DNA of 64,000 bases from Yoonia ponticola (GTDB taxonomy: Bacteria > Pseudomonadota > Alphaproteobacteria > Rhodobacterales > Rhodobacteraceae), in the NCBI RefSeq assembly GCF_014199395.1, contig NZ_JACIJM010000001.1, positions 372,001-436,000 of the forward strand, in the 5' to 3' direction. Positions 34,556 to 44,240 of the stretch are shown here, one piece after another. The notes beneath the pieces are model-generated. The model was given only the letters and a program-made list of their open reading frames with translations, did no database searches and was not told the origin of the DNA. The position numbers and the translations under genes were made by a program. Within the stretch, counting starts at the first letter, position 1. Each line of letters starts with the position of its first letter.

Positions 34556-34930
34556 GTGTAAGCCCTGTGCGTGAAGCCCATTGGTAGGATCAATTGCAAA
34601 ACTGCGCAACTCGATGGTGCCGCGATATGAGACGAACGCCGCCCCGAACGCCAAAGGCTTATAAGTGTGTTAAGAAAGTATTCTGGAAATGCGATTAACC
34701 GCATAGGCCGCTGATTGAACCGACATATAACGTGCCGCCCTTTCCTTTGCGAAAGTGTGACACATATAACGGTGAGCGTTTGTCACGTATACGTTATGTT
34801 TAGTCGCGACAAAACAAACTTGACGCAACGCCTGTGACAAACTAGATGCCGTCAAGATCAGAAAACAGAACTACAGATGGTCGTGCTCACCGCAGAGTTT
34901 CGCGCCGCTTGCCTCAGAGGACAAAAGCAC
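34556..34930. promoter_or_regulatory. Divergent promoter region of the RND efflux operon with repeats
   Basis: This 375-bp region separates the lipoprotein hydrolase (minus) from the efflux adaptor gene (plus). TTGACG (34820-34825) and TAGATG (34843-34848), 17 bp apart, form a plausible efflux promoter. Upstream of it the 10-mer ACATATAACG occurs twice (34723-34732 and 34762-34771), and an inverted partial copy CGTTATGT is at 34792-34799. TTTGTCAC (about 34779) and GTGACAAA (about 34833) form another inverted pair around the promoter. These look like operator elements. No dedicated regulator gene is adjacent apart from the GbsR-like gene. Confidence 0.5.
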
Positions 34931-36136
34931 ATGACCAAAGACGTAATCGCGATCAAGCCGCCAGTGTCGGATGACGCCGCGCCGTCTGAAAACGTGCAGA
35001 CCGGCAAATTGGTCAACCCAGCGCCGACAGATGCCGAAAAGGCCCAAACGTTAACGTTCACCAATGACAAGGGTGCGTCGCGCTCGACGTGGGTTGCAGC
35101 AGTTTTGGTGATCGGCATTGTCGGCTGGATGGGCAGCGGTTTCATCATTCCATCCGACACCGAAGATGAAGTGGTCACCCGCGAGGACCCGAAACCGCTG
35201 GCCGTCGGTGTCAGCGCATCGGCGTCTGAAACGGTGACGCAGTTCTACGAGGCCGAAGGTCAGGCGCTGCCAGATCGCGACACGATGATGCGGGCCGAGA
35301 CGACTGGCGACATCTCGGAAGTCGTTGTGAAAAAAGGCCAAAATGTCGAAGCGGGCGATGTAATTGCGCGGTTCGATCCAACCGGAAATAACGCGGAGAT
35401 CGCGCGCGCGAACGAAGAATTGGCACGCACCTTGCGCGATTTTGAGAACGCCAAGCAATTGCGTGAACGTGGGGTCGGGACTGCAGATCGTGTGTCGGAA
35501 ACCCAAGCCGCTTATGTGACCGCCCAAGCCCAAGTCACCAGCGTCGAAGAAGCCGCAAAGTCGCTTGTGATTACCGCACCTTTCGCGGGCCGGATCGAAA
35601 CGCTTAACCTTGATGCAGGCGAATTTGTCTCGGCTGGCACCGAAGTTGGCCGTTTGGTCGACATCACGCCGCTGACCGTCGCCATTCAGGTGCCGCAACA
35701 ATCCCTCACGCTATTGTCCGTAGGCCAACCCGCGACTGTGAACTTCATCACGGGCGAAGAACGTGAAGGCATCGTCACCTTTGTTGGCAGCTCTGCCGCC
35801 GCTGAGACGCGCACGTTCCTGACCGAGGTTGAAGTGGAAAACGCAGATGGTGCAATCCCTGCGGGTATCTCGGCTGAGGTCGTGATCCCGACGGGTGAAA
35901 TCACGGCGCATTTCTTGTCACCGTCGATTGTCTCGCTGAACACCGCAGGTGATCTCGGCGTCAAAACGGTGAACGCAGACAACGTCGTCGAATTCTACCC
36001 AATTCAAGTTGTCAAAGCGCAGATCGATGGCATCTGGGTCACGGGGCTGCCCGAAGCGGTCGATGTGATCACTGTCGGTCAAGGCTTTGTAAATGAAGGC
36101 GAAACCGTTGCACCTGCGACTGAGGTCACAGAATAA
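34931..36136 (+). CDS. RND efflux system periplasmic adaptor subunit
   Basis: This 401-residue membrane fusion protein has a long N-terminal cytoplasmic stretch of about 55 residues, one transmembrane helix (AAVLVIGIVGWMGSGFII), then the beta-barrel, lipoyl and hairpin domains: GDISEVVVKKGQNVEAGDVI and VITAPFAGRIETLNLDAGEFV are the two lipoyl halves. It connects the inner membrane RND pump to an outer membrane channel, which is not encoded here. The ATG at 34931 is preferred to 34877. Its stop overlaps the pump gene start by 1 bp. Confidence 0.9.
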   Translation: MTKDVIAIKPPVSDDAAPSENVQTGKLVNPAPTDAEKAQTLTFTNDKGASRSTWVAAVLVIGIVGWMGSGFIIPSDTEDEVVTREDPKPLAVGVSASASETVTQFYEAEGQALPDRDTMMRAETTGDISEVVVKKGQNVEAGDVIARFDPTGNNAEIARANEELARTLRDFENAKQLRERGVGTADRVSETQAAYVTAQAQVTSVEEAAKSLVITAPFAGRIETLNLDAGEFVSAGTEVGRLVDITPLTVAIQVPQQSLTLLSVGQPATVNFITGEEREGIVTFVGSSAAAETRTFLTEVEVENADGAIPAGISAEVVIPTGEITAHFLSPSIVSLNTAGDLGVKTVNADNVVEFYPIQVVKAQIDGIWVTGLPEAVDVITVGQGFVNEGETVAPATEVTE

Positions 36137-39100
36137 TGGACAGCATAATCTCAGCCGCATTTTCGCGGTCTCGCGTCGTTATCATGACCTTGTTCATGGT
36201 GTTGATCGTCGGCGCTTATGCCTATGTTGCGATCCCGAAAGAAGCCAACCCAGAAATTCCGCTGCCATTCTTCTACATCTCGACCGGCCTCGACGGGATC
36301 AGCCCATCGGACGCCGAGCGCTTGCTTCTTGAGCCCATGGAAACCGAATTTGCGTCGATTGCGGGCCTCGACAGCATCAAGTCAGACGCAAGCGAAGGGT
36401 TCGCGAGCATCCAGCTTGAATTCGCCCCAGGCGGTGACAACCAAGAGGCGTTAGACAAGGTCCGCGTTGCCGCAGACCGTGCGCAAAGTGAACTGCCGGA
36501 CGACGCATACGAGATCACAATTACAGAGATTAACACGGCCCTGTTCCCGATCATCACGGCGATCCTGTCGGGTCCAGTGCCTGAGCGGACATTGAATGAA
36601 TTGGCCGAAGATCTGCAAGAAGGTGTCGAGGGACTGAGTGGCGTTCTAGAGGTCGATATTGGCGGGCAACGGTTTGAATTCCTTGAGGTTCTGATCGATC
36701 CGACGGTGTTTCAGACCTACAACCTTTCCTTTGACGAATTGATCGGTCAAATCCAACGTAACAACCGCCTGATTGCGGCGGGTGCGATTGAAACCGGTTC
36801 TGGTCGGATCGTTCTTAAAGTCCCCGGATTGATTGAAGATCTTGATGACGTGATGGCGATGCCGGTCAAAGTTCGCGGCGATGCCGTCGTGACATTTGGC
36901 GACGTTGCGACCATCCGGCGTGTGTTCGAGGACCCGACGTCTTTTGCGCGGATCAACGGGCAGCCGGCCTTGGCGCTTGAGATCACAAAACGGTCTGGTG
37001 CGAACATCATCGACACCGTGGCCGAGGTGAAGGCCATGGTCGAAGAACTGCGCGTCGATTGGCCCGAAAGCGTCGAAATGACCTATCTGCAAGATCAGAG
37101 TAAACAGGTCGAAGACATGCTGAGCGATCTTGAGGCGAACGTCATCGCTGCGGTCATTCTCGTGATGATCGTGATTGTATTCGCGCTGGGCACACGATCT
37201 GCGATCCTTGTCGGCCTGTCGATTCCTGGTGCATTTCTGGCGGGTGTGATCGCGCTATGGGTAATGGGGTATTCGATGAATATCATCGTGCTCTTTGCTC
37301 TGATCCTCGTAGTCGGCATGTTGGTGGACGGTGCGATTGTGACCACCGAATTGGCGGACCGAAAACTGCAAGAAGGCCTGCCACCCAAAGAAGCTTACGC
37401 TTTCGCGGCCAAGCGGATGGCGTGGCCAATTGTTGCCTCGACTGCGACGACCTTGAGCGTGTTTTTCCCACTACTGTTCTGGAGCGGGATGGTCGGTGAA
37501 TTTATGAAATTCCTGCCCATCACTGTGATCCTGACGCTATCGGCTTCGCTGTTTATGGCGCTGATTTTCATTCCAGTCATGGGCGGGATCATCGGCAAAT
37601 GCCCACCACAAACGGCGAAAGCCAAAGCTGCACTGCACGCTGCCGAAATTGGCGATCCACGTGATATGGGCGGCTTTACGGGGGCTTACGTGCGTTTGCT
37701 CGAATGGGCTGTGCTGCGGCCTGCGGCGACATTGCTGTTCGCGATCGCGCTGCTACTGGGTGGCTTTAGCCTGTATGGTCAATTCGGCAAAGGGGTGACT
37801 TTTTTCCCAGCCGTCGAGCCTGACTTTATGCAGGTTCAGGTCCGCGCGCGTGATAACTTTTCGATCTTCGAGCGTGATGCAATGGTTCGCGCTGTCGAAG
37901 ATCGCATTCTCGGTTACGACGAAATTGCCAGCATTTACGCCCGTTCAATGATGAGCGCGGGGCAGGGCGACGAAGAAACCATCGGGACGCTGCAGCTGGA
38001 ACTGATCGATTGGGATAAACGCCGGACTGCTGCCGAAATTGGCGTCGATATCCGGCAAAGCGTCTCGGATATTTCGGGCATCGACGTGCAGGTGCAGACC
38101 GAAAGCGGCGGCCCGACGTCGGGCAAGCCGGTCAACCTGCAAATCACAGCACGTAATCCTGATGTTCAGGCCGAGGCGGTACAGCAAATTCGCGATATTA
38201 TGGACGGTCAGGGCGGCTATACTGATGTCACCGATACGCGTCCGGTGCCGGGTGTCGAGGTTTCGATCCTCGTCAATCGTGCCGAAGCTGCGCGGTATGG
38301 TGCTGACGTCAGTTTGCTGGGACAAGCCGTGCAATTGCTGACCCAAGGGATCACCGTTGCGGATTACCGTCCTGATGACATTGACGGTTCTCTCGACATC
38401 CGTGTTCGGTTCCCGCGCGAAGAACGGTCCTTGGCCGAGCTTAGCGGTCTGCGGGTGCCGACGACGGCAGGGTTGGTTCCGATCTCGAACTTCGTGACTT
38501 TCGCCCCGTCAGAACGTACGGGCATCATCCGCCGGATTGATGAAAAACGCGTTAACACGATTGAGGCAAACGTCGCACCGGGCGTATTGGTAAACGATCA
38601 AGTGATTGCGCTGACCGAAGCGTTGAACAACGCGGATTTACCCGACGGCGTCGAGTTCAGCTTTGCGGGCGAAGCCGAAGACCAGCAAGAAAGCATGATC
38701 TTTTTGGTGGGTGCATTCCTATCGGCGATCTTCTTGATGTTTGTGATCCTTGTGCTGCAATTCAACAGCTTTTTCCAAGCCTTCGTGGTGATGAGCGCAA
38801 TCGTCTTTTCAATCGCGGGTGTGCTCTTGGGGCTGATCGTTACGGGCCGCCCATTTGGTGTGGTTATGGGCGGGATCGGTGTGATCGCCTTGGCGGGTAT
38901 CGTTGTAAACAACAACATCGTGCTGATCGATACCTACAATGATCTCAAACGGTTAGGTCAATCGCCATTGGAAGCAGCATTGCGGACAGGCGCACAACGC
39001 TTGCGGCCTGTGGTCCTGACGTCTGTCACAACGGCGCTGGGATTGATGCCAATGGTGATCGGGTTGAACTTGAACTTTTTCACCCGTGAAATCGTCTACG

Positions 39101-39258
39101 GTGCGCCGTCAACGCAGTGGTGGACCGAACTATCGTCGGCCATCGCAGGCGGTTTGGTGATTGCGACGATCCTGACGTTGGTCGTGACACCCGCGATGCT
39201 GATGCTCGGTGAACGCAAATCAAAGCGGGCTGAACCGACGATGCAACCCGCAGAGTAA
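36136..39258 (+). CDS. RND efflux pump permease (AcrB/MdtB-like)
   Basis: This 1040-residue pump has the twelve-helix RND layout: one helix near 11-29, a large periplasmic loop, helices from about 337-490, a second loop, and helices from about 855-1020. The conserved helix-4 acidic motif appears as LVVGMLVDGAIVTTE near residue 395 and the late GIVVNNNIVLIDTYNDL near 925. It exports hydrophobic or amphiphilic compounds by proton antiport. Together with the adaptor it forms a two-gene operon closed by a strong terminator. The substrate range cannot be read. Confidence 0.93.
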   Translation: MDSIISAAFSRSRVVIMTLFMVLIVGAYAYVAIPKEANPEIPLPFFYISTGLDGISPSDAERLLLEPMETEFASIAGLDSIKSDASEGFASIQLEFAPGGDNQEALDKVRVAADRAQSELPDDAYEITITEINTALFPIITAILSGPVPERTLNELAEDLQEGVEGLSGVLEVDIGGQRFEFLEVLIDPTVFQTYNLSFDELIGQIQRNNRLIAAGAIETGSGRIVLKVPGLIEDLDDVMAMPVKVRGDAVVTFGDVATIRRVFEDPTSFARINGQPALALEITKRSGANIIDTVAEVKAMVEELRVDWPESVEMTYLQDQSKQVEDMLSDLEANVIAAVILVMIVIVFALGTRSAILVGLSIPGAFLAGVIALWVMGYSMNIIVLFALILVVGMLVDGAIVTTELADRKLQEGLPPKEAYAFAAKRMAWPIVASTATTLSVFFPLLFWSGMVGEFMKFLPITVILTLSASLFMALIFIPVMGGIIGKCPPQTAKAKAALHAAEIGDPRDMGGFTGAYVRLLEWAVLRPAATLLFAIALLLGGFSLYGQFGKGVTFFPAVEPDFMQVQVRARDNFSIFERDAMVRAVEDRILGYDEIASIYARSMMSAGQGDEETIGTLQLELIDWDKRRTAAEIGVDIRQSVSDISGIDVQVQTESGGPTSGKPVNLQITARNPDVQAEAVQQIRDIMDGQGGYTDVTDTRPVPGVEVSILVNRAEAARYGADVSLLGQAVQLLTQGITVADYRPDDIDGSLDIRVRFPREERSLAELSGLRVPTTAGLVPISNFVTFAPSERTGIIRRIDEKRVNTIEANVAPGVLVNDQVIALTEALNNADLPDGVEFSFAGEAEDQQESMIFLVGAFLSAIFLMFVILVLQFNSFFQAFVVMSAIVFSIAGVLLGLIVTGRPFGVVMGGIGVIALAGIVVNNNIVLIDTYNDLKRLGQSPLEAALRTGAQRLRPVVLTSVTTALGLMPMVIGLNLNFFTREIVYGAPSTQWWTELSSAIAGGLVIATILTLVVTPAMLMLGERKSKRAEPTMQPAE

Positions 39259-39270
39259 GTGTGAATGAAC

Positions 39271-39314
39271 GGTTTGCCCATCGACCATTTGGTGGATGGG
39301 CAAACCTGTTTTTT
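39271..39314 (+). terminator. Intrinsic terminator of the RND operon
   Basis: ggtttgcccatc (39271-39282) and gatgggcaaacc (39295-39306) form a perfect 12-bp stem, followed by tgttttttg. It lies between the convergent pump and transglutaminase genes. Confidence 0.92.
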
Positions 39315-39316
39315 GT

Positions 39317-42300
39317 TTACACGAACCGCAAATCAATCGTCCAAAACTGATGCTTGTTCGCGCGAGGTGCAATTGGATTGTAGCTCATCGGGGTATGCTG
39401 TCCGGGGACGAACCGCACGCGTCTGCGCCCTTCGGCCTCTAGGTCGTTAACGGGTCGCGTTTCATGCGAACGCCCGCCGACATGAGATACGAAATACGTC
39501 AGACCGCCAACAGAACGACCAACGGTTTTATCATATATATCAAAGACAAGCGGCGCATGAGACGGGATTGTCGGGTGCAATGAAGACCATGGTTGCCAGC
39601 TGCGGAAACGCACACCCGCGCCCTTCAAGTTCGGGCCATAATCGCGCAACGGGACTTCGACTTGGTTGCAGGTCAGGACGTAGCGATCTGACCATTCGCC
39701 TTCGATTGTCGCTTCGACACGTTCGAGCGAGCTGTCGACGTAGCGGGATGTCCCGCCGCCGCTGTTTTCTTCGCCCAGCACTAACCATGGTTCGATCGCG
39801 TTGCGCAGGCGTAAGGTCATGCCTTCGACCTGCACCGATCCGACTTCCGGGAACCGGAATTCGAACTGTGCGTCGTACCAATCGGGACGGAACGGGAAGC
39901 CGTGGGCTGATGATAGGTCTGACAAGACCTCTTTAAAGTCGGTCCAAACGTGGTGCGGCAACAGATGTTTGTCGTGTAGTTCGCTTTCCCACGGGATCAG
40001 TGGCTCGGTATAGGGCTTGTCCCAGAACCATGCGAGCAACGACCGGATTACGAGCGCTTGCGCCATCGACATTTGCCAATGCGGAGGCATTTCAAAGCCG
40101 CGGAATTCGACGAGACCTAGCCTGCCAGTTGCGCTATCCGGTGAGAACATCTTGTCGATGCAAATCTCGGCGCGATGTGTGTTTCCGGTCAGATCGGTCA
40201 ACAGATGCCGCAGAATGCGATCAGCGAGCCAAGGTGCCGATTGGCCGGTTTCCTGCATGCGTGCGAGTTCGCGCAGCGCGATTTCCATCTCGTAAACGTT
40301 GCCAGAGCGACCTTCGTCAAAGCGCGGAGCTTGCGACGTTGGTCCAATAAACGTGCCGGAAAACAGATATGACAACGACGGATGCCGCTGCCAATAGCGG
40401 ATGACAGAGGCGGCCAAATCGGGGCGCCGCAGGAACGGGCTATCGGCAGGCGTTTCACCGCCAACGACGATGTGGTTCCCGCCACCAGAGCCAGTTAACC
40501 GCCCGTCTACCATAAAAGTAAAGCTATCGAGGCCGGATTGCCGTGCCTCTTCGTATAGCGCTTCGGTGATTTGGCGCAGGGCGTTCCAATCGGCGGCGGG
40601 GTGGATGTTAATTTCAATCACGCCAGGATCAGGGGTGACGCGGATCACGTTCAAGGACGGATCGCGCGGCGGTTCGTACCCTTCTACGCGGATCGCAAGG
40701 TCCATATCGCGCGCGGCCTCTTCGGCGGCTTCGATCAGGTCGAGATACTCGTCGGCTGATCCAGTTGGCGGCATGAAGACGTGCAAAATGCCGTCGCGGG
40801 CTTCGACTGTCAGGGCGGTGCGGATCGGCATGCCTTCTTCCCAGAAGGTAGCACCACCATCGACCCAATCGTCTGAATTGATGTCGCTGCGCAGATACTG
40901 ATCGGAATTGTAGTCTTGCGCAGGGCCCGACGCGCCGTCGCCGTTTTGCAAGACGTGTTTTGGCGGAGCAGGCGGGCGGTGCCGCGTCATCGGATCGCGG
41001 GTAAACGGTTTTTCAATCCGCATACGTTTGCCCCGTTTATCCTTGTCGCCCTTACGTAGCGTCGCGAGCGGCAGACGCAGACCAGCAGGGCTATCACCCG
41101 GCGTCAGGAACAGTTTGCCTCGGCGCGTTGTCCAGCGCTCGGACGCCCATTTGAAGCGGCGTTGACCCGTTGCTTTGGCCTGCGCGAGCTGAAGTGGGAT
41201 TGCGTAGCTCGACGCTACTTTCAGCCCGTTATTCATCATGCGAATAAGGCGCGCACGTTCCTGCGGATCGTCGAGTTCGCTGTCTTCGGGGGTGACATCT
41301 TCGGGCAGTAGCGCCTCTGTCCCCATAAAGTGCATGGGGTCCTCGTAGACATCGTGAACGTAATCTTCGCCAAGGCCTAGATTGTCCGACAGTTTCGTCG
41401 CAAATGTGGCGGCGTCTTTGGCGTCCGCTTTGCCTGTGCCCTCTTTGGCGATCAGATCGACGTCGGACCACAACGGAAGGCCGTCGCCACGCCAGATGAT
41501 CGAATAGGCCCACCGCGGCAAAGGCTCGCCCGGATACCACTTGCCTTGGCCGTGATGTAGGATGCCGTGGGGCGCAAAGCGTTCGTGTAAGCGGCGCAGC
41601 AGGTCGTCTGCATAGGCACGTTTCGTCGGACCAACGGCGTCGGTGGTCCATTCGGCACCGTCGCGATCATCGGCGGAGATGAACGTCGGCTCACCGCCCA
41701 TTGTCAGGCGCATGTCTTGTTTTTTGAGTTTATTCTCAATGGACTGACCCGCGCGGTCAATCTCGGCCCATTGTTCGGGCGACAGGGGCCGTGTGACGCG
41801 GGGCGGTTCTGCGATCCGTGTGACCGACATCTCAAAGCCGAATGTGACTTCGGCGCGGTCATGTGCGCCAGAAATCGCAGCAGCAGAGCTGGGTTCTGGG
41901 GTTGCGGCCAGTGGGATGTGCCCTTCGCCCGCGAACAAGCCAGACGTGGGGTCCATGCCGACCCAACCCGCGCCGGGCAGGTAGACCTCGGTCCATGCGT
42001 GCAGGTCGGTGAAGTCTTCGGTTGGGCCTTCGGGGCCTGTGATGGGTTTTTGGTCTGCCGTCAGCTGAATAAGATAGCCGGATACGAACCGCGCCGCGTA
42101 GCCTAATTGACGGAACAGGGCGACCATCAGCCATGCGCTATCGCGGCATGATCCCAACGCTTTACGAATGGTTTCGGTCGGTTTTTGGACGCCCGGTTCC
42201 ATGCGAATTGTGTAATCAATGGCGTCAGCGACATATTGATTTAATGCTACGAGCCAATCGTTTGTCGTACCGTTTTGAGCGGGGGCATTGGCGACGAAAT

Positions 42301-42685
42301 CGTCGAACAAATCGCCACGCGCGACTTTTTTCAGATAGGGACGCAGATCCTTCAATAATGCTTTGTCGTAGCTGAAAGGGACGTTTTCGGCGGACGCATC
42401 CAAAAAGAAATCGAATGGGTTAATCGCGACCAAATCCACCACCAAATCGACAGTGACGGATAGCTCGCGTGCAGGCTCAGGAAACACGAGCCGTGCTTGC
42501 CAATTTGAATAGGCGTCTTGCTGCCAATTCAGATAATGGTTTTTGGGTTCAACCTTGAGGCTATAACTCTGAATTGTTGAGCGTGCGTGCGGGGCTGGCC
42601 TAAGTCGGACAATGTGCGGCGCTAGCGTCACTGATCTATCGTATGAGTACGTTGTCTTGTGCGAAAGTGCCACTTTTATCGACAT
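39317..42685 (-). CDS. Transglutaminase/DUF2126 protein
   Basis: This 1122-residue cytoplasmic protein has an N-terminal beta-sandwich (residues 1-80), a transglutaminase-like core with the triad Cys180 (GSCRDSAWLMVALFRQLG), His in DLHAWTEVYLPG and Asp in GMDPTSG, and a long C-terminal DUF2126 domain from about 300 to the end. The core is a papain-like hydrolase or peptide-ligating fold. Such proteins are consistently encoded with circularly permuted ATP-grasp, alpha-E and Anbu genes, which here lie divergently 136 bp away. A role in making, cutting or tagging a peptide has been proposed for the cluster, but is not established. Confidence 0.92.
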   Translation of the reverse strand: MSIKVALSHKTTYSYDRSVTLAPHIVRLRPAPHARSTIQSYSLKVEPKNHYLNWQQDAYSNWQARLVFPEPARELSVTVDLVVDLVAINPFDFFLDASAENVPFSYDKALLKDLRPYLKKVARGDLFDDFVANAPAQNGTTNDWLVALNQYVADAIDYTIRMEPGVQKPTETIRKALGSCRDSAWLMVALFRQLGYAARFVSGYLIQLTADQKPITGPEGPTEDFTDLHAWTEVYLPGAGWVGMDPTSGLFAGEGHIPLAATPEPSSAAAISGAHDRAEVTFGFEMSVTRIAEPPRVTRPLSPEQWAEIDRAGQSIENKLKKQDMRLTMGGEPTFISADDRDGAEWTTDAVGPTKRAYADDLLRRLHERFAPHGILHHGQGKWYPGEPLPRWAYSIIWRGDGLPLWSDVDLIAKEGTGKADAKDAATFATKLSDNLGLGEDYVHDVYEDPMHFMGTEALLPEDVTPEDSELDDPQERARLIRMMNNGLKVASSYAIPLQLAQAKATGQRRFKWASERWTTRRGKLFLTPGDSPAGLRLPLATLRKGDKDKRGKRMRIEKPFTRDPMTRHRPPAPPKHVLQNGDGASGPAQDYNSDQYLRSDINSDDWVDGGATFWEEGMPIRTALTVEARDGILHVFMPPTGSADEYLDLIEAAEEAARDMDLAIRVEGYEPPRDPSLNVIRVTPDPGVIEINIHPAADWNALRQITEALYEEARQSGLDSFTFMVDGRLTGSGGGNHIVVGGETPADSPFLRRPDLAASVIRYWQRHPSLSYLFSGTFIGPTSQAPRFDEGRSGNVYEMEIALRELARMQETGQSAPWLADRILRHLLTDLTGNTHRAEICIDKMFSPDSATGRLGLVEFRGFEMPPHWQMSMAQALVIRSLLAWFWDKPYTEPLIPWESELHDKHLLPHHVWTDFKEVLSDLSSAHGFPFRPDWYDAQFEFRFPEVGSVQVEGMTLRLRNAIEPWLVLGEENSGGGTSRYVDSSLERVEATIEGEWSDRYVLTCNQVEVPLRDYGPNLKGAGVRFRSWQPWSSLHPTIPSHAPLVFDIYDKTVGRSVGGLTYFVSHVGGRSHETRPVNDLEAEGRRRVRFVPGQHTPMSYNPIAPRANKHQFWTIDLRFV

Positions 42686-42821
42686 TGGTGTGTTTTTTCC
42701 CTAAAGTTTCATCAACTCGTAGTTGTTGGTTTTAACATGGGTTGACGATGAGCATATTGTTAACAGATCATCATTTAGTGCGTCCGCACAAGAAGAATAC
42801 CGCCAAGAGACAGGATTATGA

Positions 42822-44240
42822 ATGTATAACGAGATGTTTCGCCAATCTGATTTGCGCAAAGAGTATTCTGTCATCGACGCTTGGCTTCGAAAGCATGGTC
42901 CTGAGGCACTTTTAGAACGACAGGCTGAAGCAGAGGCGCTTTTTCGCAAGATCGGGATCACTTTTGCTGTTTATTCTGAAGGGGATGACACAGATCGCTT
43001 GATCCCGTTTGATATGGTGCCGCGCGTGTTTAACAACGCGGAATGGTCCATCGTGGAGACGGGATCAGTCCAGCGGGCCAAGGCATTGAATTGTTTTATC
43101 GCTGACATTTATGGCGACCGAAAAATTATTAACGAAGGCATCGTGCCTGCTGAAATTCTTGAAAATAATCCGGCATATCTGAAAGAAATGAACGGGTATC
43201 GTCCGCCAAATGATATTTGGTCACACATTATCGGCGTCGATATCGTACGGACTGACGAAGACACGTTTTTTGTGCTCGAAGATAACTGTCGCACCCCGTC
43301 AGGCATTTCATATGTACTGCAAAACCGCGAAGTGATGACGCGGATTTTCCCTGAATTGTTCGAAGGTGGTTTGGTCCGTCCTGTTGATGGATACGGCGAG
43401 CATCTCGCCACAGCGATGCAAGAATCTGCACCGGTCAATTGCAAAGGCGAGCCGACGCTTGCCTTGTTGACGCCAGGTCAGTTCAACTCTGCTTACTACG
43501 AGCATTACTTTTTGGCGGATTTGATGGGGATCGAATTGGTCGAAGGGTCCGATTTGTTTGTGGCCGATGACAAAGTGTTCATGCGGACCACAAAAGGGCC
43601 GAAGCAAATCGACGTTTTGTATCGCCGGATTGATGACGAATTCCTCGACCCCGAAGTGTTCCAAAAAGACAGCGTTTTGGGCGTCGCAGGGCTTATGCGG
43701 GCGATGAAGGCTGGCAATGTGACCGTTATTAACGCACCCGGCACAGGGATTGCGGACGACAAGTCGATCTATACCTATGTGCCTGATATGATACGATTTT
43801 ACCTCGATGAAGAACCAATCATTCCCAACGTGCCGACCTATTGTTGTGAACGCGAAGAAGACTACGCTTACGTGCGGGCGAACCTCGCTGATCTTGTGGT
43901 AAAAGAGGTCCACGGATCGGGCGGTTATGGCATGCTTGTCGGTCCGACATCGACACAACAAGAGATCGATGACTTCGCGCTAAAGCTCGCGGCTAACCCT
44001 CGAAATTACATCGCGCAGCCGACGCTTGCCTTGTCCACGTCGCCAATTTTGACCACGGACGGCATGTCGCCAAGGCACGTTGACCTGCGTCCCTATGTGA
44101 TTTCCGGCAAAACCACGTCGTTGATCCCGAGCGGGTTGTCGCGTGTTGCCTTGCGAGAGGGGTCGCTGATCGTGAACTCTAGCCAAGGTGGCGGCGTCAA
44201 AGATACGTGGGTTCTAACCGAGGGGAATTCCAATGCTTAG
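42822..44240 (+). CDS. Circularly permuted type 2 ATP-grasp protein
   Basis: This 472-residue protein belongs to the circularly permuted ATP-grasp family (DUF404/DUF407). It shows MYNEMFRQSDLRKEYSV at the start, ITFAVYSEGDDTDRLIPFD, EDNCRTPSGISYVLQNR and the nucleotide-binding GSGGYGMLVGPTST near residue 367. ATP-grasp enzymes form amide or ester bonds through acyl phosphates, so a peptide ligase role is inferred. It overlaps the alpha-E gene by 8 bp and is divergent from the DUF2126 gene. Confidence 0.93.
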   Translation: MYNEMFRQSDLRKEYSVIDAWLRKHGPEALLERQAEAEALFRKIGITFAVYSEGDDTDRLIPFDMVPRVFNNAEWSIVETGSVQRAKALNCFIADIYGDRKIINEGIVPAEILENNPAYLKEMNGYRPPNDIWSHIIGVDIVRTDEDTFFVLEDNCRTPSGISYVLQNREVMTRIFPELFEGGLVRPVDGYGEHLATAMQESAPVNCKGEPTLALLTPGQFNSAYYEHYFLADLMGIELVEGSDLFVADDKVFMRTTKGPKQIDVLYRRIDDEFLDPEVFQKDSVLGVAGLMRAMKAGNVTVINAPGTGIADDKSIYTYVPDMIRFYLDEEPIIPNVPTYCCEREEDYAYVRANLADLVVKEVHGSGGYGMLVGPTSTQQEIDDFALKLAANPRNYIAQPTLALSTSPILTTDGMSPRHVDLRPYVISGKTTSLIPSGLSRVALREGSLIVNSSQGGGVKDTWVLTEGNSNA

